A DNA stretch of 64,000 nt, from contig OY725491.1 of NCBI GenBank assembly GCA_963281255.1, forward strand, positions 4,762,857 to 4,826,856, given 5' to 3'. The DNA comes from Aphrocallistes beatrix (Eukaryota; Porifera; Hexactinellida; Sceptrulophora; Aphrocallistidae). The notes below the pieces were generated by a model that was given only the letters and a program-made list of their open reading frames with translations, did no database searches and was not told the DNA's origin. This document shows, in pieces, positions 21,895 to 32,087 of the stretch. Within the stretch, counting starts at the first letter, position 1. Each line of letters starts with the position of its first letter. A program made the translations under genes and the position numbers.

Positions 21895-23169
21895 ATGGCG
21901 GCGACAAGTATTTTACCGTTAGCGGCTGAGGTAGGGGATGAATTATGTCGTGTTAAGCTACAGGAAGGTTCTTTAGGAGGATACAGGCGTGAAATACTAA
22001 CTGAGAAGCTAACTGAGAGGGAGGTGGCTATCTATAAGTGTCCGAGGTGTGAAGGAATAATGAAGGATGGTTCTATTTCCGACAAAGGAGAACAGTTTTG
22101 TGCTTGTTGTTTCAAAGAAGGAGAAGAAGCACATTGCGATGCGCCTGTTCGTAACACAATCCTGTCACTGAAGTGCTGCTGTCCCTTATCCAATCGAGGC
22201 TGTGATTGGATGGGTAAGCTGGAGAGTGTAGAAAACCACCTCAGTACTTGTGGTCGCGTGTATGCTTTGTGTGAACTGATGTGTGACGTGGTATCAACAC
22301 GTGATGAGATGAAAATACACGTGAGAGAGGAATGTCCACAACGTGAAGTGTCATGTTTACACTGTTCGGGGGTGCATAAGGCGTTTGAGATGGCAGGGCA
22401 TGTAGAAGTGTGTGAGAAGGTAGAAGTGCTGTGTGAATTAGGATGTGGGTCGCTTGTACGTCGCGAAAATATTTCGTGTCACAGAGAGAGTGAATGCACT
22501 GAAGAGATGATTGCCTGCCCGTATGAGAAGTACTGGTGTAGAGCGAAGGTAAAGCGACGAGAGTTGAAGCAACATTTGAAGGGAAATGAAATTAAGCATA
22601 TGGAATTGAAGTTAGATGAAATGGAGTATCAGATAGAACGGAAACTTCACATATTGGAAGGGAAGATCCAAATTTTAGAATTTAAATTGGAAATTCAAGA
22701 CAAAGAGATCGATTTCTTTAAAGAAGAACTTAATCTTAACAAAGTGATGTTTTTCGAATGGAGCATTGTGAATATTCTTAATTACCTCGAACCGAATCGG
22801 GAAACTCCCAATTCTTCTGAAACGTTTTTCCTTGAAGGTTACAGTAATTTTTATCTGATGCATAAAACCGATGCTCTAAATTTCAACCTTTATGTTGATA
22901 TTTTTATGGGAGACGATCACTATTCGTTAGAATGGCCTCTAAGGGCTACATTTATCACACGATTGATTTGTCGTACAGACAGGAAGCGATCTATGGTTAT
23001 AAAAAGTCCAATTATTGAATATTTGAAAGAAGACTGTCAAAGGTTTTGGGACAATCCTAACCCTAGACGAATAGGTTCTATTCCTCTCTGCACTGATCTG
23101 AGGGATTTTATCAGATCAAACAGTTTAGATTTAGAAGTTACACTTCGTATCCTTAAAAACAAATACTGA
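21895..23169 (+). CDS. TRAF-type adaptor (RING-like, TRAF zinc fingers, coiled coil, MATH)
   Basis: 424 aa. Residues 49-82 are a short, atypical RING-like cysteine cluster (CPRC...CACC...HCD). Residues about 92-232 hold TRAF-type zinc fingers with repeated CELMC, CLHC, CELGC and CPYEKYWC motifs. A charged coiled coil covers about 232-283, and 285-424 fit a MATH/TRAF-C domain (FEWSIVN, FLEGYSNFYL, YSLEWPLRATF, LRDFIRSNSLDLEVTLRI). TRAFs link receptors to NF-kB/JNK signalling and often act as E3 ligases in the cytosol (family knowledge); the reduced RING makes ligase activity doubtful. CAG directly before the start codon region (21891-21893) may be a splice acceptor. It lies between two NLR genes. 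Confidence 0.88.
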   Translation: MAATSILPLAAEVGDELCRVKLQEGSLGGYRREILTEKLTEREVAIYKCPRCEGIMKDGSISDKGEQFCACCFKEGEEAHCDAPVRNTILSLKCCCPLSNRGCDWMGKLESVENHLSTCGRVYALCELMCDVVSTRDEMKIHVREECPQREVSCLHCSGVHKAFEMAGHVEVCEKVEVLCELGCGSLVRRENISCHRESECTEEMIACPYEKYWCRAKVKRRELKQHLKGNEIKHMELKLDEMEYQIERKLHILEGKIQILEFKLEIQDKEIDFFKEELNLNKVMFFEWSIVNILNYLEPNRETPNSSETFFLEGYSNFYLMHKTDALNFNLYVDIFMGDDHYSLEWPLRATFITRLICRTDRKRSMVIKSPIIEYLKEDCQRFWDNPNPRRIGSIPLCTDLRDFIRSNSLDLEVTLRILKNKY

Positions 23170-23321
23170 ATAGTATCCATATTCCTATTTTATTTTATTC
23201 TAAATATTTACCATCTCTTTTTTTCTAATTTCTAGAATCATTTTCAATTATACCTTTTGCTTTATGCTGCATTTAATTTAGTTTCATAAACGAGTTGTCT
23301 AATCAGATATATCCACGAACA

Positions 23322-24881
23322 TCTTATATATTAAAATGCTAAGATTTTTTTGTTTTGTCCGAATTGATTGAAGAATTGGGAAGTTATAGAGATGTGAAAA
23401 TTGGCATGTAGGTGTCAAATGATATGGCTACGATTAATTTCTTTTAAGCGAAATTTTCACACCTTTTCTATACTACAAGCACGCTTCGCTTGCTTGCGCT
23501 GCGCGGCTTGCGGACACTGCGGGCGCCTGTAGTTACTCAATCTAACATATTTTGGGAATTTTTCCTTTATATAAATATCGTAAACAAAGGTCAACGAATA
23601 ATTTCTCATATGGATCCGAAAATATAATATTCGAAATCTAGAGCACTAAAAATCCCATGTCAACCGTTGGAAGCTAGTCTCTAACCCATTTTTGTAATTT
23701 GTATACTTTATGTATCTATTTTTAAAAAAGTAAACAAATTGATCGTCAAATTTACTCGAAAATATGATATTCGAAATCTACGCCCCTGAAAACCCCATGT
23801 CAACCGTTGGAAGCTAGTCTCTAGCCTATTTTTGTAATTTGTTTACTTTATGTATCTATTGTAAACAAAAGTAAACAAAGAATTTATCATATAGATCTGA
23901 AAATATGATATTCGAAATCTACACCCCTGAAAACCCCATGTCACCCGTTGGAAGCTAGTCTCTAGCATTATTTTCAAAATTCATCAAATGGTGTGAAAAT
24001 ATGTATATAAAGGTGTGAAAATATGCACATAATCTTTTTTTTATAGCCATACACTATAATACATTTAAGATATCAAACATAAGTTGTGGTTTTGAAGTAT
24101 TAATAACAATGACGATCTATTTATTGTAGTGTCGTACTTGTACAATGATTTCTATTGTGATAGTGTAGTCATATATTTTGTATAGAAAAGGTGTGAAAAA
24201 TTGTTTTCCATTTTTTTTGCAGAGGTGTGAAAATTTCGCTTAGCTTTTCGAACTTAATCCTAGATTCATCATTTGACACCTACATGCCAATTTTCGTATT
24301 TCTACGACTTGCCAATTCTTCAATCAATTCGGACAAACAAACAAACAAAAAATCCTAGCATTTTAATATATAAGATGTATGGCTTCATCCTCACAATAGA
24401 AATCATTGTACGAAATTATTATAGGCTGTCATTGTTTTTAATACTTCAGATGTCTCAATTATACTTAGTGTATAGCAATAGAAAAGGTTATGTATATATT
24501 TTCACACCTTTATATACATATTTTAACACTATTTGACGAATTTTGAAAATTATGATAGAGACTAGCTTCCAATGGTTGACATGGGGTTTTAGGGGTGTAG
24601 ATTTCGAATGTCATATTTTCAGATCAATATGATAAATTATTTGTTTACATTTGTTTATATTAGATACATAAAGTAAACAAATCTCAAAAATATGCTAGAA
24701 ACTTGCTTTCAACGGTTAACATGGGGTTTTCAGGGGTGTAGATATCGAATATCATATTTTCAGTACTATATGAGAAATTATTTGTTAACTTTTGTTTACA
24801 ATATTTATATAAATTACCAATTTCCCAAAATAGGCTAGATTGAGTAACTCCAAGCGCCCGCAAGCAAGCGAAGCGCACTTG
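23322..24881 (+). mobile_element. Helitron-like family B host copy (split by a second B)
   Basis: Head 23322-23475 (TCTTATATATTAAAATGC after an A, then GAATTGATTGAAGAATTGG) and body/tail 24376-24881 ending CACTTG before T. The two parts are separated by the nested minus-strand B at 23476-24375. Rejoined flanks match the uninterrupted sequence near 30750-30790. Its tail has lost part of the GC-rich block. Confidence 0.75.
23476..24375 (-). mobile_element. Helitron-like family B nested copy
   Basis: 900 bp, inserted in the other B. Own-strand start TCTTATATATTAAAATGC, own-strand end GCGTGCTTG. Host bases on the two sides are A and T with no duplication. It contains three tandem copies of a roughly 150-bp unit with GATATTCGAAATCTA and CCCATGTCAACCGTTGGAAG. 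No coding. Confidence 0.8.
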
Positions 24882-25313
24882 TATCTTATTAATTTCTTAT
24901 ATGAATATTTTATAGTAGACTAGTTGTATATATTTATCTGAATTCAGAGCTGTTCCTGTGACATTTCTAAACTTCATCTGTTCTGTACTGATTTTGTGAA
25001 GCAATTCTCCTCTGATGAAGACAGTGAAATGAGAAATCTATCAAGATAATATTGTTCGGTTGATCTAAACAGAAGAACAAAGGTTTAGTCAGAGGAGTAT
25101 ACTAATCACAACTCTCTCTCTCTCTCTAACAAACTGATGCAAGTATTTGAATAGACGAATACTATTATAATATCCTGTCTCAATACTACAATCTCATTCT
25201 GAGCTAGCTCGATGCTGTGGCAGGAAGATATTAAAGCGTTACAGTTACAAGACAATCCGACTAGAAAGGATTCCAATACTTCTGTGAAAGCCAATGCAGT
25301 GACTTACCATGTA
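24882..25313. other. Intergenic, no gene seen
   Basis: AT-rich, with a (CT)n run at 25111-25127. No gene supported. Confidence 0.5.
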
Positions 25314-26590
25314 GTGTGACAGTCATCATATTCGGATGAGAGTTTTATCATATGTGAGATCATAGCCTACTATAATAGGGCCTCAGAGTAACTTGCGAAT
25401 TTGGGACTAGGGATGCGGTAGAAGATGGTTGAACTAATACATGAGCTGCCTTAAATCATTAACAAAGCACAATGGAGCTTAGGAATGTATTACCAGAATA
25501 TATAAATATGGTGTCAAGGTACCCATATCCATTGTTACAATTTAGATTAGTCACCAAATGGTTGCGCAATAGGTGATATTTGCGACAAATTTGGTGATTT
25601 TCAGAGGCCGTTTAGGGGCACTTCTAAGTGTTTTTATTATAAAGTTTTTCGCATAGAACTGAGATATGAATGGGTTAATACGAAAAATTTGGATTTTTTT
25701 CATGGAATGTTGCTACATTCCAGTGTTGCTATGGAAACGTGTTTTGGTCAGTTGGGGTTATATCTATGAACCGCGATAGCTAGACATTCAAATATAATTC
25801 CATTTGATAGCAAATAGGCTATTTCCTATTAAGCGATAATATATTTTCGACGTCTAAATTCCATGGTTTACGAGATATTCGACAAATTACCGAATGTAAC
25901 CAATATGATAAATTGTCTAATAACTCGTAAACAATTAAATTTAGACAAATAAATTATATTATCACTTAATAGCAAATAGTATATTTGCTATCGAATGGTA
26001 TTACTTTCGAATGTTTAGCTATCGCGGTTCTCAAGATATAACCCCAACTGACCAAAACACGTTTCCATAGCAACACTGGAATGTAGCAACATTCCATGAA
26101 AAAATTAACCCATTCACATCTCAGTTCTCTGCGAAAAACTTTATAATAAAAACACTTAGAAGTGCTCCTAAACGGCCTCTGAAAATCACCAAATTTGTCA
26201 AATATAACCTATTGCGCAACCATATGGTGACTAATCTAAATTTTACATTGGATATGGGTACCTTGACACCATATTTATATATGCTAGTAATACATTCCTA
26301 AGCTCTATTGTGCTTTGTTAATGATTTAAGGCAGCTCATGTATTAGTTCAACCATCTTCTAACGCATCCTTGGTCAAGTTACTCTGAGTCCTTATATTTA
26401 GTAGGCTATGGTGAGATATATTCATATACACATTCTATTAAAAATTTCAGCCTTCTATCACCTAAAATGGCTGAGTTATAGTCGAAAAACTGAAATTTCT
26501 AATGTAAAAAGGTGACAATGACGTCATAATTCCATGATGAGTCGACATTTTCGTCTGAGCTCAGAACTTAGTGGAGCCATAGCCATAGAT
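25314..26590 (-). mobile_element. Helitron-like family A copy split by a foldback element
   Basis: A-family sequence on the minus strand at 25314-25360 (GTCATCATATTCGGATGAGAG) and 26411-26590 (CAGCCTTCTATC through GAGCTCAG to GGAGCCATAGCC). The foldback element 25361-26410 lies between. The tail end is missing. Confidence 0.7.
25361..26410. mobile_element. Foldback element FB1, 1.05 kb, 7-bp target duplication
   Basis: The element is essentially one long inverted repeat: arms start CATAGCCTACTATAATAGGG and end with CTATTATAAATATAG-like divergence, ACCTATTGCGCAACC in both arms, meeting near 25900. GTGAGAT borders it on both sides (25354-25360, 26411-26417). No coding. The outer 14 bases resemble the P-like element at 19070. 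Confidence 0.85.
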
Positions 26591-26653
26591 TTCGAATACT
26601 ACCCAATCTAACCTATTTTGAGAATTTGTTTTTCCTTTATATAAATATGTATA
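26591..26653 (-). mobile_element. Family B interior fragment joined to family A
   Basis: ATAGATTTCGAATACTACC then CAATCTAACCTATTTTG: B-interior pieces directly behind the A fragment. The joint TTCGAAATCTATGGCTATGG recurs at 31676-31696. Confidence 0.5.
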
Positions 26654-27570
26654 TCTTATATATTAAAATGCTAGGATTTGTTTTTTTGTTTGTTTGTTTG
26701 TTCGAATTGATTGAAGATTTGGCAAGTCGTAGAGATACGAAAATTGGCATGTAGGTTTCAAATGATGAATCTACGATTAAGTTCTAAGATCTAAGCGAAA
26801 TTTTCACACCTCTGCAAAAAAAATGGAAAACAATTTTTCACACCTTTTCTATACTAAATAAATGACCTACACTATCACAATAGAAATCATTGTACAAGTA
26901 CGACACTACAATAAATAGATCGTCATTGTTAAAAATACTTCAAAGCAACTTATGTTTGATATCTTAAATGTATTATAGTGTATGGCAATAAAAAAGATTA
27001 TGTGCATATTTTCACACCTTTATATACATATTTCCATTTGATGAATTTTGAAAATAATGCTAGAGACTAGCTTCCAACGGGTGACATGGGGTTTTCAGGG
27101 GTGTAGATTTCGAATATCATATTTTCAGATCTATATGATAAATTCTTTGTTTACTTTTGTTTACAATAGATACATAAAGTAAACAAATCTCAAAAAACCG
27201 CTGGAAACTTGCTTTCAACGGTTGATATGGGGTTTTCAGGGGTGTAGATTTCGAATATCATATTTTCGAGTAAATTTGACGATCAATTTGTTTACTTTTT
27301 TAAAAATAGATACATAAAGTATACAAATTACAAAAATGGGTTAGAGACTAGCTTCCAACGGTTGACATGGGATTTTCAGTTCTCTAGATTTCGAATATTA
27401 TATTTTCGGATCCATATTAGAAATTATTCGTTGACCTTTGTTTACGATATTTATATAAAGGAAAAATTCCCAAAATATGTTAGATTGAGTAATTCCAGGC
27501 GCCCGCAGGGCGACTCTGCGGACACACAGTGTCCGCAAGCCGCGCAGCGCAAGCAAGCGAAGCGTGCTTG
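26654..27570 (+). mobile_element. Helitron-like family B, full-length copy
   Basis: 917 bp. TCTTATATATTAAAATGC after an A at the left; (GTTT)n, GAATTGATTGAAGA, repeated CATGGGGTTTTCAGGGGTGT units, then the GC-rich tail ending GCGTGCTTG at 27570. No coding. A second B starts at the next base. Confidence 0.8.
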
Positions 27571-28465
27571 TTATATATTAAAATGCTAGGATTTGTTTGT
27601 TTGTTTGTTTGTTTGTTCGAATTGATTGAAGAATTGGCAAGTCGTAGAGATACGAAAATTGGCATGTAGGTTTCAAATGATGAATCTACGATTAAGTTCT
27701 AAGATCTAAGCGAAATTTTCACACCACTGCAAAAAAAATGGAAAACAATTTTTCACACCTTTTCTATACTAAATAAATGACCTACACTATCACAATAGAA
27801 ATCATTATACAAGTACAACACTACAATATATCGTCATTGTTATTAATACTTCAAAGCCACAACTTATGTTTGATCGCTTAAATGTATTATAGTGTATGGC
27901 AATAAAAAAATTATCTATATATTTTCACACCTTTATATACATATTTTCACACCATTTGATGAATTTTGAAAATAATGCTAGAGACTAGCTTCCAACGGCT
28001 GACATGGGGTTTTCAGGGATGTAGATTTCGAATATCATATTTGTTTACTTTTGTTCACAATAGATACATAAAGTAAACTAATTGCAAAAATATGCTAGAA
28101 ACTTGCTTTCAACGGTTGACATGGGGTTTTCAGGGGTGTGGATTTCGAATATCATATTTTCAGATTTATGTGATAAATTATTTGTTTACTTTTGTTTACA
28201 TTAGATACATAAAGTAAACAAATCTTAAAAATATGCCAGAAACTTGCTTTAAACGGTTGACATGGGGTTTTCAGGGGTGTAGATTTCGAATATCATATTT
28301 TCAGATCCATATGAGAAATTATTTGTCGACCTTTGTTTACAATAGTTATATAAAGGAAAAAATTCCAAAATATGTTAGATTGAGTGACTCCAGGCGCCCG
28401 CAGGGCGACTCTGCGGACACGCAGTGTCCGTAAGCCGCGCAGCGCAAGCAAGCGAAGCGTGCTTG
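27571..28465 (+). mobile_element. Helitron-like family B, second copy in head-to-tail tandem
   Basis: 895 bp following the previous copy without spacer. Its head reads TTATATATTAAAATGC and lacks the initial TC. Tail ends GCGTGCTTG at 28465 before T. Same tandem internal units. Confidence 0.8.
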
Positions 28466-29022
28466 TTGAATACTAAATATGAATTGTCAGTCCGGGGTCA
28501 AACAACTTCGACAATTAAAAGTATAAAAATCGAGGATGTCAAATGATTGATAGAATCTAATTTTCCATGAAAAATTAGTCTCCCAGACAATTTTTTCTGA
28601 AAGAAATGGTCCCCGGACCAATATTCCCTGAAAGAAATGGTCCCCCCGGACCAATATTCCCTGAAAAAAATGGTCCCCCCGGATCAATTTTCCCTGAAAA
28701 AAATGGTCCCCCCCAGGACCAATTTTCCATGAAAAAAATGGTCCCCCCGGACCAATTATTCCTGAAAAAGTGGTCCCCCCCAGGACCAATTTTCCCTGAA
28801 AAAAATGGTCCCCCCGGACCAATTTTCCATGAAAAAAATGGTCCCCCCGGACCAATTTTCCCTGAAAAAAATGGTCCCCCCCCAGGACCAATTTTCCATG
28901 AAAAAAATGGTCCCCCCCGGACCAATTTTCCCTGAAAAAAATGGTCCCCCCCGGACCAATTTTCCATGAAAAAAATGGTCCCCCCGGACCAAAAAAATTC
29001 CATGGAAAATTGGTCCATAATA

Positions 29023-30390
29023 CAGTCTGTTTCATAATTATTTCCAATTTTTGAGGTGATTTTGAATGACCATAACTTACTATGAAATCTGTTAGGCAGT
29101 ACTTCAATGCAATTTTTCTCAACTATACACTCATCCTAACGATTTCTATTGATACCTTTCCAACTCTTTGATACTCAACTTTTTTATTTTTAATTTTTTC
29201 ACTTCCGGCGGGCTTTTTTCTCTTTTTGGTCTCGAAGTTAATTCTGACAAGCTAGTTAAGGCAATTCAACTAATTTTCAGCGAATAATGCAGAAACAACG
29301 TAGAGAAGACGTGGCTAAGCTCATTAAAACTTCAAAACTTCCAATGAAGGACATTGCTCCTATGTGCGGTGTCACCCTGAAGACGGCCTATAATGTTAAG
29401 CAACGAATTTCAGCGGGCGAAAGCATTGAGCACAGGGGTGGAGCTGGGCCTAAAAGGTGCCTCAACAGAGGAGACAGGATCTCACTCTCTCTAAATATTA
29501 AAAACAATCCCCGAATTTCTTTGCGGACTATGCAGAGTAGTCTAAAGGTTTCACGAGGCGTTGATGTGTCGTATTCAACGGTGAGGAGATGCATCAAAGA
29601 GATGTCCTATTCCAAGAAAACTGCAATCAAAGGACCAAATATTACTCCCTCCCATGAAGCATTGAGAGTTTTATGGGCTAAGAAACACAAGTTCATCAAT
29701 TGGAACAAGATCTTCTTTACCGATGAGTGTTCCATTTGGCTTTGTGGCGGGAAAGTACAGATGTGGACCAAGGGTACTCAAAAGCCCGTCATCAACATTC
29801 CGAGACATTCACCCAAGATCCATATTTGGGGAGGGATATCTACTCGAGGAACTACTCCTGTGCATATTTTTAGAGAGAATTTCAATTCTATCGCATATTG
29901 TAATGTGATAAATGAATGTTTGACAGAGACAGCAGACCTACTCTACCCAGACGGTTGGAAACTCCAGGAGGATAATTCGAGCATTCATAAATCCAAGCTC
30001 TCTGTCTCATACAAAGAGGAACGCGCCATTAGATGTATAGATTGGCCATCCTGCAGCCCTGATTTGAATCCTATAGAGAATTTATGGGCTGTTCTGAAGA
30101 AAAGGATTCTAAACAGGGCTCCTAAGACGATTGAAGATGTAAAAAACTATGTAGATATAGAGTGGGGAACCTTTGATCCTGAATTCATTGGCAACTTCAC
30201 AAAATCTATGCGTAAGCGGTGCGACCTTGTGATAGCTGCTCAAGGCAAAAAGATTAACTATTAAACCATATCCTATTTAATTGTTACTAAGGGGCCATAG
30301 AACCAAAATAAAACTTGAATGAGTACATATCGACTTGAGTTTTCAAGTTGCATTGGGTATAATAATTGTAAATAATTATGAAACAGACTG
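29023..30390 (+). mobile_element. Tc1-like transposon, apparently intact
   Basis: 1368 bp with inverted ends CAGTCTGTTTCATAATTATT (left) and AATAATTATGAAACAGACTG (right) and a TA on both sides (29021-29022, 30391-30392). One full transposase ORF fills the middle. Identical outer 20 bases and the clean TA duplication suggest a recent insertion. Confidence 0.92.
29287..30264 (+). CDS. Tc1-like transposase (DD34E)
   Basis: 325 aa, uninterrupted. Two N-terminal helix-turn-helix regions (about 1-40 with MKDIAPMCGVTLKTAYNVK, and 75-110) bind the inverted ends. The catalytic triad is D146 (FFTDECS), D229 (LQEDNSS) and E264 (SPDLNPIENLW); 34 residues separate the last two, the DD34E spacing of the Tc1 family. 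WGGIS lies between. The second block reads EDNSSIH rather than the common QDNAPCH, but both acidic residues are kept. The enzyme excises and reinserts the element at TA. Length is normal for the family (about 340 aa). Confidence 0.93.
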   Translation: MQKQRREDVAKLIKTSKLPMKDIAPMCGVTLKTAYNVKQRISAGESIEHRGGAGPKRCLNRGDRISLSLNIKNNPRISLRTMQSSLKVSRGVDVSYSTVRRCIKEMSYSKKTAIKGPNITPSHEALRVLWAKKHKFINWNKIFFTDECSIWLCGGKVQMWTKGTQKPVINIPRHSPKIHIWGGISTRGTTPVHIFRENFNSIAYCNVINECLTETADLLYPDGWKLQEDNSSIHKSKLSVSYKEERAIRCIDWPSCSPDLNPIENLWAVLKKRILNRAPKTIEDVKNYVDIEWGTFDPEFIGNFTKSMRKRCDLVIAAQGKKINY

Positions 30391-30562
30391 TAGGACCAAA
30401 ATTATCAGGAGAGGACCAATTTTCCATGAAAATTTTGGTCCCCAGGACCAAACTTTCGTGACAGGCCCATTTCCGACGCCTATGATATCTGTATATCTGT
30501 AATTGAGAGTTTCATTCAACATATTAGCGATGTGATTATATTGATTCACAAGTTTGAATATA

Positions 30563-31621
30563 TCTTATATATTAAAATGCTAGGATTTGTTTGTTTGTTT
30601 GTTTGTCCGAATTGATTGAAGAATTGGCAAGTCGTAGAGATACGAAAATTGGCATGTAGGTATCAAATGATGAATCTAGGATTAAGTTCGAAAAGCTAAG
30701 CGAAATTTTCACACCTCTGCAAAAAAAATGGAAAACAATTTTTCACACCTTTTCTATACAATACTATGTACGGCTTCACTCTCACAATAGATATCATTAT
30801 AATACACTATTGTTGGCTGTCATTGTTATTAATACTTCAAAGCAATAACTTATATAAATGTATCAATTATATATTATAGTGTATGGCAGTAAAAAAGGTT
30901 ATTTGCATATTTTCACACTTTTATATACATATTTTCACACGATTTGACGAATTTTGAAAATTATGCTAGAGACTAGCTTCCAACGGTTGACAAGGGGTTT
31001 TTAGGGGTGTAGATTTCGAATATCATATTTTCAGATCGATATGATAAATTATTTGTTTACTTTTGTTTACAATAGATACATAATGTAAACAAATGACAAA
31101 ATTAAGCGATAAACTAGCTTCCAACGGTTGACAAGGGGTTTTTAGGGGTGTAGATTTCGAATATCACATTTTCAGATCGATATGATGAATTATTTGTTTA
31201 CTTTGGTTTACAATAGATACATAATGTAAACAAATGACAAAATTAAGCGATAAACTAGCTTCCAAAGGTCGACATGGGATTTTAGGGGTGTAGATTTCGA
31301 ATATCATATTTTCAGATCTATATGATAAATTATTTGTTTACTTTTGTTTACAATAGATACATAAAGTAAACAAATTACAAAAATAGGCTAGAGACTTGCT
31401 TCCAACGGTTGACATGGGGTTTTCAGGGGTGTAGATTTCGAATATCATATTTTCGGATCCATTTGAAAAATTATTCGTTGACCTTTTGTTTACAATATAT
31501 ATATATAAAGGAAAAAAATCCAAAAATAGTTCAGATTGAGTAACGCCAGGCGCCCGCAGGGCGACTCTGCGGACACAAAGTGTCCGCAAGCCGCGCAGCG
31601 TAAGCAAGCGAAGCGTGCTTG
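30563..31621 (+). mobile_element. Helitron-like family B, long copy
   Basis: 1059 bp. TCTTATATATTAAAATGC after an A, tail ending GCGTGCTTG before T. It has more internal units than the other copies: the block with AGATTTCGAATATCA and AACTAGCTTCCAACGG occurs four times at about 120-150 bp spacing, which accounts for the extra length. Confidence 0.8.
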
Positions 31622-32087
31622 TATTAAATAATGTTTAACGAATAATTTCTCAAATAGATCCGAAAATATATTATTCGAAATCTATGGCTATAGCTCCACT
31701 AAGTTCTGAGCTCAGACGAAAATATCGACTCATCATGGAATTATGACGTCATTGTCATCTTTTTTGTAATTAGAAATTTCAGTTTTTCGAACCTAACTCA
31801 GCCATTTTAGGTGATAGAAGGCTGAAACTTTAATAGAATGTGTATATTAATATATCTCACATATGATGTAACTGTCATCAAAAAATGATGATTCATCACT
31901 CTTTTATGACGTCATCATTACGCATCAAAATAGAATAAAAACTGGCCAATTTGGTGATTTTTCGATATCGATTATAACAGTAGGACAGACGTATTTAGGG
32001 ATGTTATTTCCGTTATACTTAATCAATGTAACCCCAGGGCCACGCAGGACGCCTCCGGCAGACACAAAGTGTCCGCCAGCCGCGCAG
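31622..32087 (+). mobile_element. Family A copy joined at both ends to family B pieces
   Basis: A short B-interior piece (31630-31683) joins A sequence starting GGCTATAGCTCCACTAAG; A continues through TGACGTCATCATTACGC and into the tail, which is cut at CCGCGCAGCA (32087) about 25 bp before its normal end. A minus-strand B follows directly. Confidence 0.65.

Larger units (their letters stand above)
28466..30482 (+). mobile_element. Palindromic GGACC/GGTCC minisatellite element C, part copy with Tc1 inserted
   Basis: 28466-28600 matches the centre of the complete copy at 37638-38371 (reverse orientation: GAATTGTCAGTCC, CAAATGATTGATAGAATC). From about 28600 to 29020 runs a tandem array of a roughly 33-bp unit, GGACCAATTTTCCCTGAAA followed by ATGGTCCCCC, each unit itself nearly palindromic. 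A Tc1 element interrupts it (29023-30390). The right end GTGACAGG follows at about 30463-30470. The left arm was lost, apparently where the B copy sits. Open frames across the array are artefacts of the unit length. Confidence 0.75.

Noticed and set aside
28487-29122. Open frames of up to 211 codons with repeated GPGG/FSWKI units on both strands
   Set aside because: They arise from the 33-bp palindromic minisatellite, whose length is a multiple of three; several frames on both strands are open at once and no start context or domain exists.
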